The notes: a model not told the origin generated them from the letters alone. Shown: positions 26,613-36,902, numbered from the stretch's first letter. The stretch: DNA of 64,000 nt from JAEUMG01 sp963805405 (GCA_963805405.1 CAWDUC010000020.1:62001-126000), one strand, 5' to 3'. Numbers and translations: made by a program.

Positions 26613-29520
26613 TCAATGCACCGAAGCTAGAAAGAACCTGGGGATCGCGTTGGGCTTTGTCATCACCGCGCTCTGCCGATTCTCCGTCAATGTTGCGACG
26701 CGTTCCGACAATTGTTCGTCGAGTTCCGAAGTCGAGAGCAGGCCGTCCTTGCCGTAAGCTTCCGGGTCTTTGAGCGTCGCAATGAGGGCATCGGTAAAGG
26801 CGCCGTTCTGCCAGCGCGAATCCTCGAAGGAGACTTGGCGGCCGGTCGATGAGGCGAACATCACGATGCCATTCGCATCCTGCGACAGATCATTGGCAAA
26901 GCCCGTCATGTCGGCGCGGCCCTGGGCGCCGCCCTCAATCCCGTTGCCGGCGTGACAAGCGTCCATGAACAGCAAGACCTTCGCCTGTATCGTGCGCAGG
27001 CTCTCGCGGATGACGATTCCGTTCAGTGATGTCGCCGCAAGTTCATCCTCCTCAAGACTTGCGTCCGCGGGGAGAAAATGGAAACCGCCCTGGGCATCCG
27101 TGACTCCGTGACCTGCCATGAACACGACGACATAGTCGGTAGGACTGGCTTTCTTGCGCAAGCGCGAGAGTTCGACTTCGATTTTGTTTTCGCTCGCCTT
27201 GTGGTCGAGGAGAAGGACAGTGTTGACGCTTTCGAAGAAGCGGCCTTCCTGCTCCTTCAAGGCAGCATCGAGATCGGCCGCGTCCTTGGCGGCGTAGCGC
27301 AATTTGAGCTGGTCGTCGTCGTAATCGCTGACGCCGACAAGCAGGGCGAAGAGCTTGGGCTTGGGGCCCTGCGCCGACTTGCCAGTCCATTTGATCGGAA
27401 TGGACGCCGGCACGCTCGCCTGGTCGTCGCTGAAGGCGATGATCGAGATGGTGCTATTGCGCGCCGGGATGGGGATATCGATGCTGAGATCCTGGTCGAC
27501 CGGATAGTCGCTCTCCGCGACGGCGAACCCGCGAGACTGCGACAATTGCCCGTCGATGCGCGCCTCGATTCGCGTGATCGGACGCCCCGATGGCGAGCGC
27601 AGGCGATACTTGAGCACAAGCTCATTGTCATTCGCGCTGACGCCACGCGGGTCGGCAATCACTTCGACGACCGGAGGCAACAGACTTTCAAGCGACTCCT
27701 GATCGGTCTTGCGATCCGCGGCGGCATTTGCCTGCTCGATCGATTTTGCCTCATCGCCCGTGTCGAGCACGAGCTGCACGATATCGGGCCGGTAGTAGCG
27801 CTGGCGGAAACGCGAGGCCGGGAAGAAATCGGGCGTGTCGTCCCAGCTCTTGCCGTTTACGTGCCAGCCGATGAGGTCCTCGCCGCCGGGCGAGGCCGCG
27901 TAATAGCCGCTCGGCGTCCAGGCGATCCATGTCTTGTCGGGAACGTGGACGAAGAATGCGAGCAGTTCTGTCCCGTCGGAGGCTCGAAACCAGCGGATCG
28001 TGCCGTCGCCAAAGGCCGCGACGATGAAGCGGCCATCGGCGGATAGATTGACGCCCCAGGTGGTGCCCGGAACCTCGGTGCGCCAGAGTTTCTGCCCCTT
28101 CGCGTCAAAGCTGTAGAGGCCCCATTCGGCGCCAAGGATAAAACTTTGGCCATCCGGCGCAATCGCAAGGCTTCGCGCGCGCTCGTAGGTCTGCAGATCG
28201 AGAACCTGCGCGTTGAGCGTCGGGAAATCGTTTATCCAGTTTTCGACCGGCAGACGGTCGATATTCGGTTCGATATAGTCCGCCGGGTGCTCGGCCATCG
28301 CTTCGAAGGCGAGGCGCTTGATATCGAAGCGCCACGGCTGTTCGCTTGCAAATTTGAGGCCGAACCACACGCCGGTCGCATCAGGCGCGCTCCAGAAGTG
28401 ACCGCCGCGTTTGGTTCGCATGTCGACGGTGATCGGTCCGTGGTAACCTTCCTGGCCGTTCTGCATTGGCAGCAAGCTGCCATCCGCCTTGACGATTCCA
28501 AAGGCCGGGTCTGCCGCCGCAAACGCAACGCCCCCGCCTGGCACCGTAGTGAGGTCGAGAACCGTATTGAGAGGGCCGGGGAGCACCTGCATGGCGCCAC
28601 GACCATGATCTCCCCAGGCCAGTATCGGACTCGTCCCCTCTATGTCGAAAGTACCGGAGGCATAGAGCGTGGCGCCGTCATCGGACCAGGCGATCGCTGC
28701 GAGCGAGCCGTTATTCGCCTGGGTAGTCTCGGCGGCGTAAAGGAGATCGAGCGTCTTTCCGTCGAGAATGTCGACCTTGGGCGCCGTGTAGTGTCCGACT
28801 GCGATCAGCGTGCCGTCCGGATTGAAGGCAATACCCTTCGGCTCGGAATCGCCCGGCGCCTTGACCTTCGTGATCAATTGAAGACTGATCATCATAGAGC
28901 CTGAGGTTGAAATCTTCCGACGTCGTGATGAGCCGGTTCGCCCGATCGAAGGACAGGGCATAGACCGCGCCTTGGCCTTCGGGAACATAGGGGGCGTCGG
29001 CGAGCGGTTCGCCATCGAAGGGCGCCGTCCATACTTCCACGCCGCCTTTTCCCATCAGGCCGACCGCGAGGCGGCTGCCATCGGGCGAGAAGGCGAGTTC
29101 GCCGATCGATGGCCCGAGCGGCCCCAGGCGGCGTATCAGCTTGCCCGTGGCACTGTCGAAGATGTGGACGTAGTTGGCGGTGGGCAGCGCATCCCAGCCG
29201 CCGGCGGCTATCAGGCTGCCATCGGGCGAAATCGCAACCGCATGGACCTTGCCGCCATTGTCGGGCGAGATTGGCACCCGCAGCGTTCGCAGCAGCTTTC
29301 CGTCGGGCAGCGACCACAGGCGCACCGTCTTGTCGCTCGAGCCGGTCACCATCAGCTTGCCGTCGGCGCTGAGATCGACCCGCATGACGACGCCCGTGTG
29401 CATGCCGGCCTCGATCCGCAGCATTGGGCCTTGAACCGGCGCATCATCGGCAGCCAGAGCGGGGCCGAACTCCACGAAGAGGCCGAATATCGCCAGAAAT
29501 GCCGGTAGGATGAATTGCAT
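26613..29520 (-). CDS. Secreted WD40-repeat protein with C-terminal caspase (peptidase C14) domain (apparent frameshift)
   Basis: A protein of about 968 residues when joined. It starts MQFILPAFLAIFGLFVEFGP, a Sec signal ending near ALAADD. About six to eight WD40-like blades follow (for example VTGSSDKTVRLWSLPDGKLL and AVAISPDGSLIAAGG). One extra base near 28890 breaks the frame between FNLRLYD and SLQLITKVKAPG. The last 260 residues form a caspase-like protease: KPKLFALLVGVSDYDDDQLK, catalytic His in VFMAGHGVTDAQGG and catalytic Cys in LLFMDACHAGNG. Export of a caspase-WD40 fusion implies periplasmic or surface action. Proteins of this design are known as bacterial orthocaspases; target and trigger are unknown. 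Confidence 0.88.
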
Positions 29521-29693
29521 GTGCGCCGTCTCAAAAATCCGCCGCCAATCTACTCCGGGTTGGGTCAGTTGCAATCGCCAGTCCATGCTTCCAGTCCACC
29601 TCATCGCCGCAGAACTTAATTCCCAATATGGGCTAAAATAAGTTCTATAAATGTTCTCTTTGCGAATAAAGCGCCATGGGCTATGAGGGCGCC

Positions 29694-29780
29694 ATGTCCG
29701 CAATGCGCCATTCGCTCGACCTCCGCTCCGGCCTCGCCGGCGGACTTGCATTGCTTGGCCTGCTTCTTAGCAGCCCCTGA
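29694..29780 (+). CDS. leuL: leuA leader peptide (leucine-rich attenuator peptide)
   Basis: A 28-codon open frame, 92 bp before leuA, encodes MSAMRHSLDLRSGL followed by AGGLALLGLLLSSP. Nine of 28 codons are Leu, and six of them fall in eight positions just before the end. GAGGG lies 6 bp upstream of ATG 29694; in-frame ATGs at 29676 and 29703 are alternatives. A hairpin follows at once. This is the expected layout of a transcription attenuator: when charged tRNA-Leu is scarce the ribosome stalls on the Leu codons and read-through into leuA rises. The peptide itself is not known to have another function. Confidence 0.75.
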   Translation: MSAMRHSLDLRSGLAGGLALLGLLLSSP

Positions 29781-29781
29781 G

Positions 29782-29815
29782 GGCCGGCTGGGCGTTTTCG
29801 CCTGGGCCTTCCGGG
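29782..29815 (+). promoter_or_regulatory. leuA attenuator hairpin
   Basis: The core stem CTGGGCG/CGCCTGG (with two G-T pairs) closes a TTTT loop at 29788-29805, and outer CCGG/CCGG bases can extend it. It begins right after the leader stop codon. There is no long T run after it, so either it is a weak terminator, it acts together with competing upstream pairing, or the run is affected by sequence errors. Confidence 0.5.
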
Positions 29816-29871
29816 GATCACTGAGCCGAACCCACTCTCAGACCTAAGACTGGCCAGAAGGCACGACTTCC

Positions 29872-32131
29872 ATGATGATCAATCCACGCGAAAAGTATCG
29901 TTCGTTCCCGCCAATCGATCTCTCCGATCGACAATGGCCCAATAAAACCATCACCAGGGCTCCGGTCTGGTGTTCCGTCGATCTGCGCGACGGCAACCAG
30001 GCGCTGATCGAGCCGATGGGCCCGGACCGCAAGATCCGCATGTTCAACGCGCTCGTCGCGATGGGCTTCAAGCAGATCGAGGTCGGCTTTCCCTCCGCCT
30101 CGCAGACCGATTTCGATTTCGTCCGCTACTCTCATCGACAATCGCAAAATTCCCGCCGACGTCACGATCCAGGTGCTCACCCAGGCGCGCGAGGAATTGA
30201 TCCGGCGCACCTTCGACAGCCTCGAAGGGCGCCCATAGCGCCATCGTGCATCTCTACAACTCGACCTCCGAACTCCAGCGCCGCGTCGTCTTCCGCCTCG
30301 ACAAGGCGGGCATCGTCGATATCGCGGTGAAGGGTGCCGAGCTCATCCGCCAGCTCGAGCGCGAGCGCGGCATGGAAAACGTGCTGCGCCATGAATATTC
30401 GCCGGAGAGCTTCATGGGCACCGAACTCGAATTCTCGAAAGAGATCTGCGAGGCGGTGATGGATGTCTATGAGCCGACGCCGAAGAAGAAGCTGATCCTC
30501 AACCTGCCCAACACGGTCGAGGTGGCGACGCCCAATATCCATGCCGACCAGATCGAATGGTTCTCGCGGCGACGTGAAGAATCGCGATTGCGTCGAAGTC
30601 TCGCTGCATCCGCACAATGATCGTGGCTCGGCGGTCGCCGCGGCCGAGCTCGGCCTGATGGCCGGTGCCGATCGCGTCGAGGGCACGCTGTTCGGCAATG
30701 GCGAGCGCACCGGCAATGTCTGCCTCGTCACCATGGCGATGAACATGTTCAGCCAGGGCATCGATCCCGGCCTCGACATTTCCAACATCAACGAACTCGT
30801 GCGCATGGCGGAATATTGCAACCAGATCCCGGTGCATCCGCGCCATCCCTATTCGGGCGATCTCGTCTTCACCGCCTTTTCCGGCTCGCACCAGGATGCG
30901 ATCAACAAGGGCTTCAAGGCGATGGAGGCCTCGAACAACGCCTCTGTGGGAGGTGCCCTATCTGCCGATCGATCCCATGGATCTCGGCCGCACCTATGAG
31001 GCGGTGATCCGCATCAATTCGCAGTCGGGCAAGGGCGGCATCGCCTATATCCTCGAAAAGGAGCACGGCATCGAACTGCCGCGCCGGCTCCAGATCGAAT
31101 TCTCCAAGGTCGTGCAGGCGATCGCCGACGGCGAAGGGCGTCGAACTTTCCGCCGACCGGCTGTGGAAGGCCTTCGGTGCGGAATATCTCGACGGCAATG
31201 GCCGCTACGATTTCGTCGAGCACACGGCAGCAGGGCCGATGACGATCACAGCGGCGAGCAGACGCTCTCGCCAAGATCGCCATCGACGGCAAGGACAAAT
31301 CGATCTCGGGCCACGGCAACGGCCCGGTCGCGGGCTTCGTCGATGCGATGCGCAAGGAGACCGGCATCGCCTTCGACCTCGCCGATTATCGCGAGCACGC
31401 GATGGGCACCGGCGCCAATGCCACGGCCATCGCCTATGTCGAACTGCGCCTGCCGGATGGCGCGATGCTGTTCGGCGTCGGCATCGACAAGAACATCGTC
31501 ATCGCCTCGCTCAAGGCCGTGCTCTCGGGCGTCAACCGGATGATGAAGCAGGCGCATGTCGCCAAAGGCGATGCACGCGACCAGGCGGGCAGGGTGCGCG
31601 AAATCGAACTCACCCAGCCGAGCGGTGCGGAAGGGTCGCATCCCGAGCAAGTGCTGAAAGCCCGGCGCGGCCTCGAACTGCCGCCGAGATTTGCCGCCGA
31701 ATTCGCCGAGACGGTCGGACGGATTGCCGACGCGACGACCGCCGATCGCATCTGGACGCTTTTCGAGAAGGAATATCTCGATGGCGGCCATTACCGATAC
31801 GTCGAGCATGTGGCGAAAGCGTCTGATGGCGGCCAAATGGTAACCGCCAAAATCACCGCTCAAGGCAAGCCGCATTCGATCAGCGGCGCCGGCAACGGCC
31901 CGCTCAATGCCTTCATCGCCGCGATGGCCGAAGGAGACGGGGCTTGCCCTCGAACTTGCCGATTATCGCGAGCATATCATCGGAACCGGCGCCAATGCCG
32001 ATGTCGCGGCCTATGTCGCGCTCAAAGTTGGTGGTCGCACGGCCTATGGCGTCGGGATCGACAAGAGCATGGCGACGGCCTCGATGAAGGCGGTGGTTTC
32101 CAGCGTCAACCGGGCGCTGAAGAGAGGGTAG
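29872..32131 (+). CDS. leuA: 2-isopropylmalate synthase LeuA with duplicated C-terminal regulatory domain (seven apparent +1 frameshifts)
   Basis: First committed enzyme of leucine synthesis; it condenses acetyl-CoA with 2-oxoisovalerate. Joined across single extra bases near 30127, 30228, 30568, 30943, 31137, 31260 and 31933, it gives about 750 residues. The catalytic barrel shows VWCSVDLRDGNQALIEPMGP (metal Asp) and VSLHPHNDRGSAV. The C-terminal dimer/allosteric domain (HGNGPVAGFVDAMRK, YREHAMGTGANATAI) is followed by a second copy (GAGNGPLNAFIAAMA, YREHIIGTGANADVA). Usual LeuA length is about 520-640 residues. All seven breaks are insertions, with no nonsense substitutions, which suggests sequence error in a working gene. 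A leucine-rich leader precedes it. Confidence 0.88.
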
Positions 32132-32139
32132 ACTTGGCT

Positions 32140-32164
32140 GGCGGGCTTTGGTAATGAGCCCGCC
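32140..32164 (+). terminator. Candidate terminator after leuA
   Basis: GGCGGGCT and AGCCCGCC form a perfect 8-bp stem with a 9-base loop, starting 8 bp after the leuA stop. No T run follows, so it may be a weak terminator or a 3' end stabiliser ahead of the tRNA gene. Confidence 0.5.
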
Positions 32165-32200
32165 GCCGACCCGATTGGGGTCGGCACGTCCTTATCGGAC

Positions 32201-32276
<76 letters not shown>

Positions 32277-32304
32277 ATGAAATCAGAGAATTCGGCTCAA
32301 TAGG

Positions 32305-32636
32305 CTAATTGCCCAGCACTTGCTTGGCGATGCTCAGTTCCTCAGCGCTAAGGTCGATGAGATTCTTCGTGTTCTCCGGTGTCACGGGAATCGCGCCGGC
32401 ATGGGTTGCGGAGATTATGAGCCTGCTGTCCAGCACCCCAATGAAGCAGCGGGCGAACCAATCTTGGTTTCATTCGATCCGGTACCGGCCTCGGTGGTGA
32501 CATCCGGGAAGTACTTGGTCACTTCGCTAAGAGGTATGATCGTTTCACGGGTAAGGAGTGTTGTCGCCGCAACCGCAGCTGACAAAACAGCGCTCGACGC
32601 GACGGCGAACGCTGCGATCAAGTGTACACGAGCCAT
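32305..32636 (-). CDS. Small secreted protein, function unknown (apparent frameshift)
   Basis: The first 67 residues begin MARVHLIAAFAVASSAVLSA with a signal ending near AVAA, and continue PLSEVTKYFPDVTTEAGTGS. Near 32435 one missing base would join it to a second frame, VLDSRLIISATHAGAIPVTP, ending IAKQVLGN at the stop 32305-32307. The joined protein is about 110 residues. The composition of both halves fits one exported protein, but no family was recognised. It lies between tRNA-Lys and a lipoprotein gene in a stretch with many indels. Confidence 0.5.
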
Positions 32637-32703
32637 TTGAATCCTCCCGATTGTCGTCCTAATCGGCGGAATGGGGAATGCACGTCTTGTGGGCCTTCAA
32701 ACG

Positions 32704-33096
32704 TCAGGCACCGCAACCTGGTGCTCGGCTCATGGCGATCTTGTTGTTGTCATTGTACTTGTTCATCGCCCCGGTCGCGGCATCGACGCCGAATCCGACG
32801 ACACCTCCGACTACGATGTTGCCGGCGGTCATGCCCTCCAAGTTAGAGGATATGACGCCTCTGCCCCTGGCGCAGCCCTTGGTGCACTGGACGGTGACGT
32901 CGTGCTTAGACTTCGGAAGCTCTACAACGGCCGGCGTGACGACGCGGCGCGTACTGAAGCCTTTCGATGTCAGCGTGCACGTGGCGCCAGGATAGCCAGG
33001 CGTGTCGAGGGAAACCTGCTGGTCGGTCCCCTTCACCACGGTCGCGCAGCCGGTGATAAAGAAGACAAGGCAGACCAACCAAATCCGAACTGACAT
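32704..33096 (-). CDS. Putative lipoprotein
   Basis: A 130-residue protein with a lipoprotein signal: MSVRIWLVCLVFFITGCATV, where Cys17 is the predicted lipidated residue. The mature part has a beta-rich domain (QQVSLDTPGYPGATCTLTSK) and a glycine-rich hydrophobic segment (AGNIVVGGVVGFGVDAATGA) that could insert in a membrane. The pattern resembles small conserved proteobacterial lipoproteins of unknown function. A hairpin at 33131-33153 separates it from the upstream small membrane protein. Confidence 0.75.
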   Translation of the reverse strand: MSVRIWLVCLVFFITGCATVVKGTDQQVSLDTPGYPGATCTLTSKGFSTRRVVTPAVVELPKSKHDVTVQCTKGCARGRGVISSNLEGMTAGNIVVGGVVGFGVDAATGAMNKYNDNNKIAMSRAPGCGA

Positions 33097-33130
33097 TGCC
33101 GCCCTGTCTCAGTTGACTACTTGCGAAAGC

Positions 33131-33153
33131 GGCCCGCCGTTGGATAGCGGGCC
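33131..33153 (-). terminator. Hairpin, candidate terminator
   Basis: GGCCCGC and GCGGGCC form a 7-bp stem with a 9-base loop, 32 bp after the stop of the small membrane protein gene at 33185. T-rich sequence follows on the plus strand, so the direction is unclear. Confidence 0.45.
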
Positions 33154-33184
33154 TTCCTTGTTGTGTTGATAAAGAGGTGGCGAC

Positions 33185-33355
33185 CTACTGCGTCACCGGA
33201 TCGACTACTTCGTCCTCATCGTCATCTTTGTTTTTATTCTTCTTTCCGCAGGCTGAGATGAGCAGAGCCGCACCCATACCCACCCCCATGAGCATCCAGC
33301 CACGACGTGAGAAGATTTCGCGTGCTTCGATCGCAACGGCATTCTTGACTTCCAT
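33185..33355 (-). CDS. Small protein with one hydrophobic segment and an acidic tail
   Basis: A 56-residue protein starting MEVKNAVAIEAREIFSRRGW. The start at 33355 has GGGGAGG 5 bp upstream. The central stretch WMLMGVGMGAALLISACG is hydrophobic and ends with Ala-Cys, so it could be a membrane anchor or a poor lipobox. The tail is strongly charged: KKNKNKDDDEDEVVDPV. No family was recognised. The good ribosome site supports real translation. Confidence 0.5.
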   Translation of the reverse strand: MEVKNAVAIEAREIFSRRGWMLMGVGMGAALLISACGKKNKNKDDDEDEVVDPVTQ

Positions 33356-33483
33356 AACAACCCTCCCCAAGAGTTAATTGCCTCGGTATTGGGCGAGGGC
33401 GGTCCGTAATAGTCAACGAGGACTGCAGCCAAGTGAGCGTCATATTTGACGTAGTTCGCCTTCCGGTCAAATGTCTCCCCTAA

Positions 33484-34436
33484 GAGCCGATCCAAGAAGA
33501 ATGGATTCAGGGCAAGGGTTTGGTCTGGTCAAGCGTCGAGCATGATGCGGATCATTGCGAGGCGGACGAAGGCGGCGACGGTTGTGGCATAGCGCTCGAA
33601 GTCGCGCGCGAGACGACGATAGCGGCTGATCCAGGCGAAGGTGCGTTCGACGATCCAGCGTTTGGGCAGGACGATCGAAGCGATGCGGATCGGTGCGCTT
33701 GACGATCTCCATCTTCCAGCTGCCGGTCGCGAGCGATCGGCTTGGCCATCTTTCGGTCCCTGGTAGCCGCCATCGGCGAAGATGCGTTCGATGAAGGGGA
33801 ACAGCCGCCGCGTGCGCCGCAGCAGATCGCAGGCGCCGTCGCGATCCTGAATGTTGGCGGGCAGGATCGACGACGTTCAGCAGGAGGCCGAGCGTGTCGA
33901 CGAGGATATGCCGCTTGCGGCCCGTGACCTTCTTGCCCGCATCGAAGCCCTGCGGGTCGAGCGTGGAGCCCCCTTTTTGAGCGCCTTGGCGCTCTGGCTG
34001 TCGATGATCGCCGCCGTCGGGCTCGCTTCGCGTCCTGCCTGCTCGCGCACCGCGACATAGAGCGCGTGATGGATGCGCTCCAGCGTGCCGTCCCAGTCCC
34101 ACAGCATGAAGTAGTAATGCGCCGTGCTCTTCGGCGGCAGGTCCTTGGGCAAGCGCCTTCCACTGGCAGCCGGTCGAAAGCACGTAGAAGATCGCGTTGA
34201 GCAACCTCGCGCACATTGACCGAGCGCCGGCGCCCGCCGCGCCTGGCCGGCGGGATCATCGGCTCGATCAGCGCCCACTCGGCATCGCTCAGATCGCTCG
34301 GATAGCGAAGGCCACGTACGGTCGGCTGCGCGGCGGTGTTCGGGCTGTCCACATCGGGCGCTCCTTCGACGAATCAAGCGCCCATCAAGAGAATCACAAC
34401 CGATTCATCCGACTCAACAACTTCCTGGATCGGCTC
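33484..34436 (-). mobile_element. IS5 family insertion sequence (IS427-like)
   Basis: An element of about 953 bp. The ends carry inverted repeats: GAGCCGATCCAAGAAG on the left (33484-33499) and its near complement on the right (34421-34436). The flanking TAA at 33481-33483 and 34437-34439 is a likely target duplication; IS427-group elements duplicate short TA-containing targets. The inverted similarity extends outward (GTCTCC/GGAGAC at 33473 and 34442), which may be chance or part of the target. It carries one transposase gene with several frameshifts as read. Confidence 0.8.
33529..34352 (-). pseudogene. IS5 family transposase (frameshifted as read)
   Basis: A DDE transposase of about 272 residues when joined. 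It starts MDSPNTAAQPTVRGLRYPSD, with a DUF4096-like N-terminal part (LSDAEWALIEPMIPPARRGG), then TGCQWKALPKDLPPKSTAHY, the catalytic region IIDSQSAKA and KGGSTLDPQGFDAGKKVTGR, LPANIQDRDGA, FADGGYQG and the final IVERTFAWISRYRRLARDFE. Frame changes lie near 34207, 34153, 33985, 33876, 33757, 33726 and 33678, mostly single extra bases. IS427-group transposases can be made by one programmed shift between two frames, but seven breaks exceed that. Either the copy is dead or the sequence has errors. Confidence 0.8.
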
Positions 34437-34602
34437 TAAGTGGAGACCCGCAAATTGTCTAGAACAATCAATAGGTTATTTGCGGCTGTGCGATTCAGGC
34501 AACACCAGTTTAAATTATTTATACTTCGATGTTGTTGGCCTATTCTCAACCTGACCAAGCAACTAGGTTCGATTCCAGTTCTTTTCGACAGGTTGGAAAT
34601 CC

Positions 34603-35132
34603 ATGAATTTGCTGAGCTATTCGCTTTTACGTGGGTCGCCGTTTTGGGGATTGTCGGGGCCGCAAACGCCCAGGATGCGCCTGCGGAAGACAACTGGGGT
34701 CTGTACATCCGCGCAGATGCAGGCTGGTCCTGGACTGAAGGCTGGAACAAGGACGGAAACGCATTCGTCGGCGGCGGGGGCGTCGGGTACCAGTTCGGAG
34801 ACTGGTTTCGCGCCGATGTCACCGCGGACTATAGCGGTAGCTATAACAATCTTGATTACTGGTACGGCTTCTCGAATTTCACGACCGTCCTGGGCAACGT
34901 TTATCTCGACATCCCGACCGGCACATTCGTAACGCCTTATGTAGGCGGCGGCGCAGGCTCGACATTCGCGGGCGGAGACAACGGCTTCACTTATGACTTC
35001 ACAGGGGGCGCTGAGTTTGAGATAACCGATCGCATGTCGATCGATATCGGCTACCGCTATATAAACATCGACGCTGAGCATAGCGGCATCACCGGCCACC
35101 AGGGCCTCGCGGGCGTCCGCTTCGGCTTTTAA
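34603..35132 (+). CDS. Outer membrane beta-barrel protein (apparent one-base deletion in signal peptide)
   Basis: A protein of about 177 residues resembling opacity/Omp25-like barrels. The mature part DNWGLYIRADAGWSW, VGGGGVGYQFGDWFRADVTA and SIDIGYRYINIDAEH shows alternating aromatic beta strands and ends in Phe, as outer-membrane barrels do. ATG 34603 is in another frame from the body; adding one T to the T run near 34625 yields MNLLSYSLFTWVAVLGIVGA followed by ANA-QDAP, a textbook signal peptide. The IS5 element ends only 167 bp upstream, so the promoter may have been altered. Confidence 0.75.
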
Positions 35133-35331
35133 GCGAGCACCGCGCGCTCCGGCTCAAACTCAAAGAGCCTTGTGAATGCCGCTATTCAGGAACTTCTTTT
35201 TCAGGCGCTGCGGGCAGCATCTCTGGTCGGCAGGGCAAGCACGAGATAAGGAGTGGCGAGCAGACTTGATCGCGCCCGACACAATACCACCGTAAATTGA
35301 GCGGACTTTCGCGCTGACGGCGGGGATTTGC

Positions 35332-36902
35332 ATGGCCGACATCGTCCTGATCAACCCGCGATTCGAGGTCTCGTTCTGGGGCATGGAACATGCGCTGCCG
35401 TTGCTCGGCAAGCGGGCCAACATGCCGGTCGCCTGCTTGCCCTTGCTGGCGGCGCTCACCCCGCCGGAGCATCGCGTCACGCTGATCGACGAGAACGTCG
35501 AGGCGATCGACTTCGAGCGTTGCGCCAAGGCCGACATCGTCGGCGTCACCGGCATGATCGTCCAGCGGCAGCGCATGCGGGAGATCCTCGCCGAGCTGAA
35601 GCACCGCGGGGTTTTCGTCGTCGTCGGCGGCCCCTGGGTCACGGTCAAGGAGGACTATTTCGACGATCTCGCCGACGTCATTTTCATCGGCGAGGCCGAG
35701 GAGACCTGGCCGCAGTTCCTGAGCGACTGGGAGGCAGGGGCAGCACCAGCGCGCTACGAGCAGGCCGAAAAGACCGACATGACGCAAGGTCCCGACGCCG
35801 CGGTTCGACCTGCTCAAGATGCGGCATTACGCCTTCGGCAGCGTCCAGTTCTCGCGCGGCTGCCCGTTCACAGTGCGAGTTCTGCGACATCATCGTCACG
35901 TTCGGCCGCAAGCCGCGGCTCAAGACCGCCGCGCAGGTCATCGCCGAACTCGACGCGCTGCGTCGCCCAGAACATGTCGTTGGCGTTCATCGTCGACGAC
36001 AATCTCATCGGCAACAAGAAGGCGATCAAGGAGGTGCTCCGCGACGTCATCGCCTGGCAGAAGGCGCACGGCTATCCGATCACGTTCTTCACCGAGGCCT
36101 CGATCGACCTCGCCGACGACGCCGAACTGATGGACCTGATGGTGGAGGCGAACATCGTCAGCCGTCTTCGTCGGCATCGAGAGCCCCAACGAGGAATCGC
36201 TGCGCGAGACCAAGAAGTTCCAGAACGTCCGGCCGCGGCGGCACCCTGGTCGAGAAGGTCCACCGCATCCAGGACGCCGGGCATGGAGGTCTGGTGCGGG
36301 ATGATCCTCGGCTTCGACAACGACGACGAGAGCGATCTTCGACGCGCAGGTCGCGGTTCATCGCCGAGGCGCGGATCTCGACGGCGATGATCGGCATGCT
36401 GTCGGCCATTCCGCGCACGCCCTTGTTCGAAAGGCTTGAAAAGGCGGGGCGGCTCGACCTTGCGGACGAGCCCGAATACGGGACGAATGTGATGCCGATA
36501 AGGATGAGCCGCGAGATGCTGTCGCGCGGCTTCATCGCATTGATGAGCGAACTTTACGACGAGCGCGCCTATTTCGACCGGGTCGACGATCTCTATGGCA
36601 AGGGCCGCATCGTCATCGACAAGGGATGGCAGGGCTACGCGGCTTCTCACCCATGGGCGCGCCGCCGTCACCACGCACGATTATGGCTCGAAGCCTTCGG
36701 CCTGATGGCGCGGCTCGCGACGAAGATTCCAGATCCTGCACTGCGCAAAATCTATTTGAAGCGATTCTGGGCGTTCGTCCGCTCGCGGCCCGAGCCGGCG
36801 GTGGCGCGCGTCTATGCGCTCAAATGCGCGGTTCACTGGCACATGCACCAGTTCGTGCGCATCCTTGCGGCGCGGGACCGGCCGCCCATCAACACCTATT
36901 GA
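35332..36902 (+). CDS. B12-binding domain radical SAM protein with DUF4070-like tail (eight apparent +1 frameshifts)
   Basis: Joined across extra bases near 35788, 35870, 35968, 36163, 36233, 36280, 36334 and 36355, it gives about 520 residues. The N-terminal cobalamin-binding fold is seen in ADIVLINPRFEVSFWGMEHA and FVVVGGPWVTVKEDYFDDLA. The radical SAM cluster motif CPFQCEFCD follows SVQFSRG. Then come FIVDDNLIGNKKAIKEVLRD and EVWCGMILGFDNDDES, and a helical C-terminal part. Overall order resembles HpnP (hopanoid C2 methylase) and related methyltransferases, but no hopanoid genes are nearby. ATG 35332 has CGGGGA upstream. Every break is a +1 insertion. Confidence 0.8.

Noticed and set aside
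33205..33495. Minus-strand 96-codon frame crossing the left end of the IS5 element
   Set aside because: It overlaps the better-supported 56-residue gene at 33185 in another frame and has no ribosome site. It may hold a remnant interrupted by the element, but I cannot support it.
35332..36902. Assignment of the radical SAM gene as hopanoid C2 methylase hpnP
   Set aside because: Domain order is alike, but the sequence is divergent and no hopanoid synthesis genes are in the window. Only the broader family is claimed.
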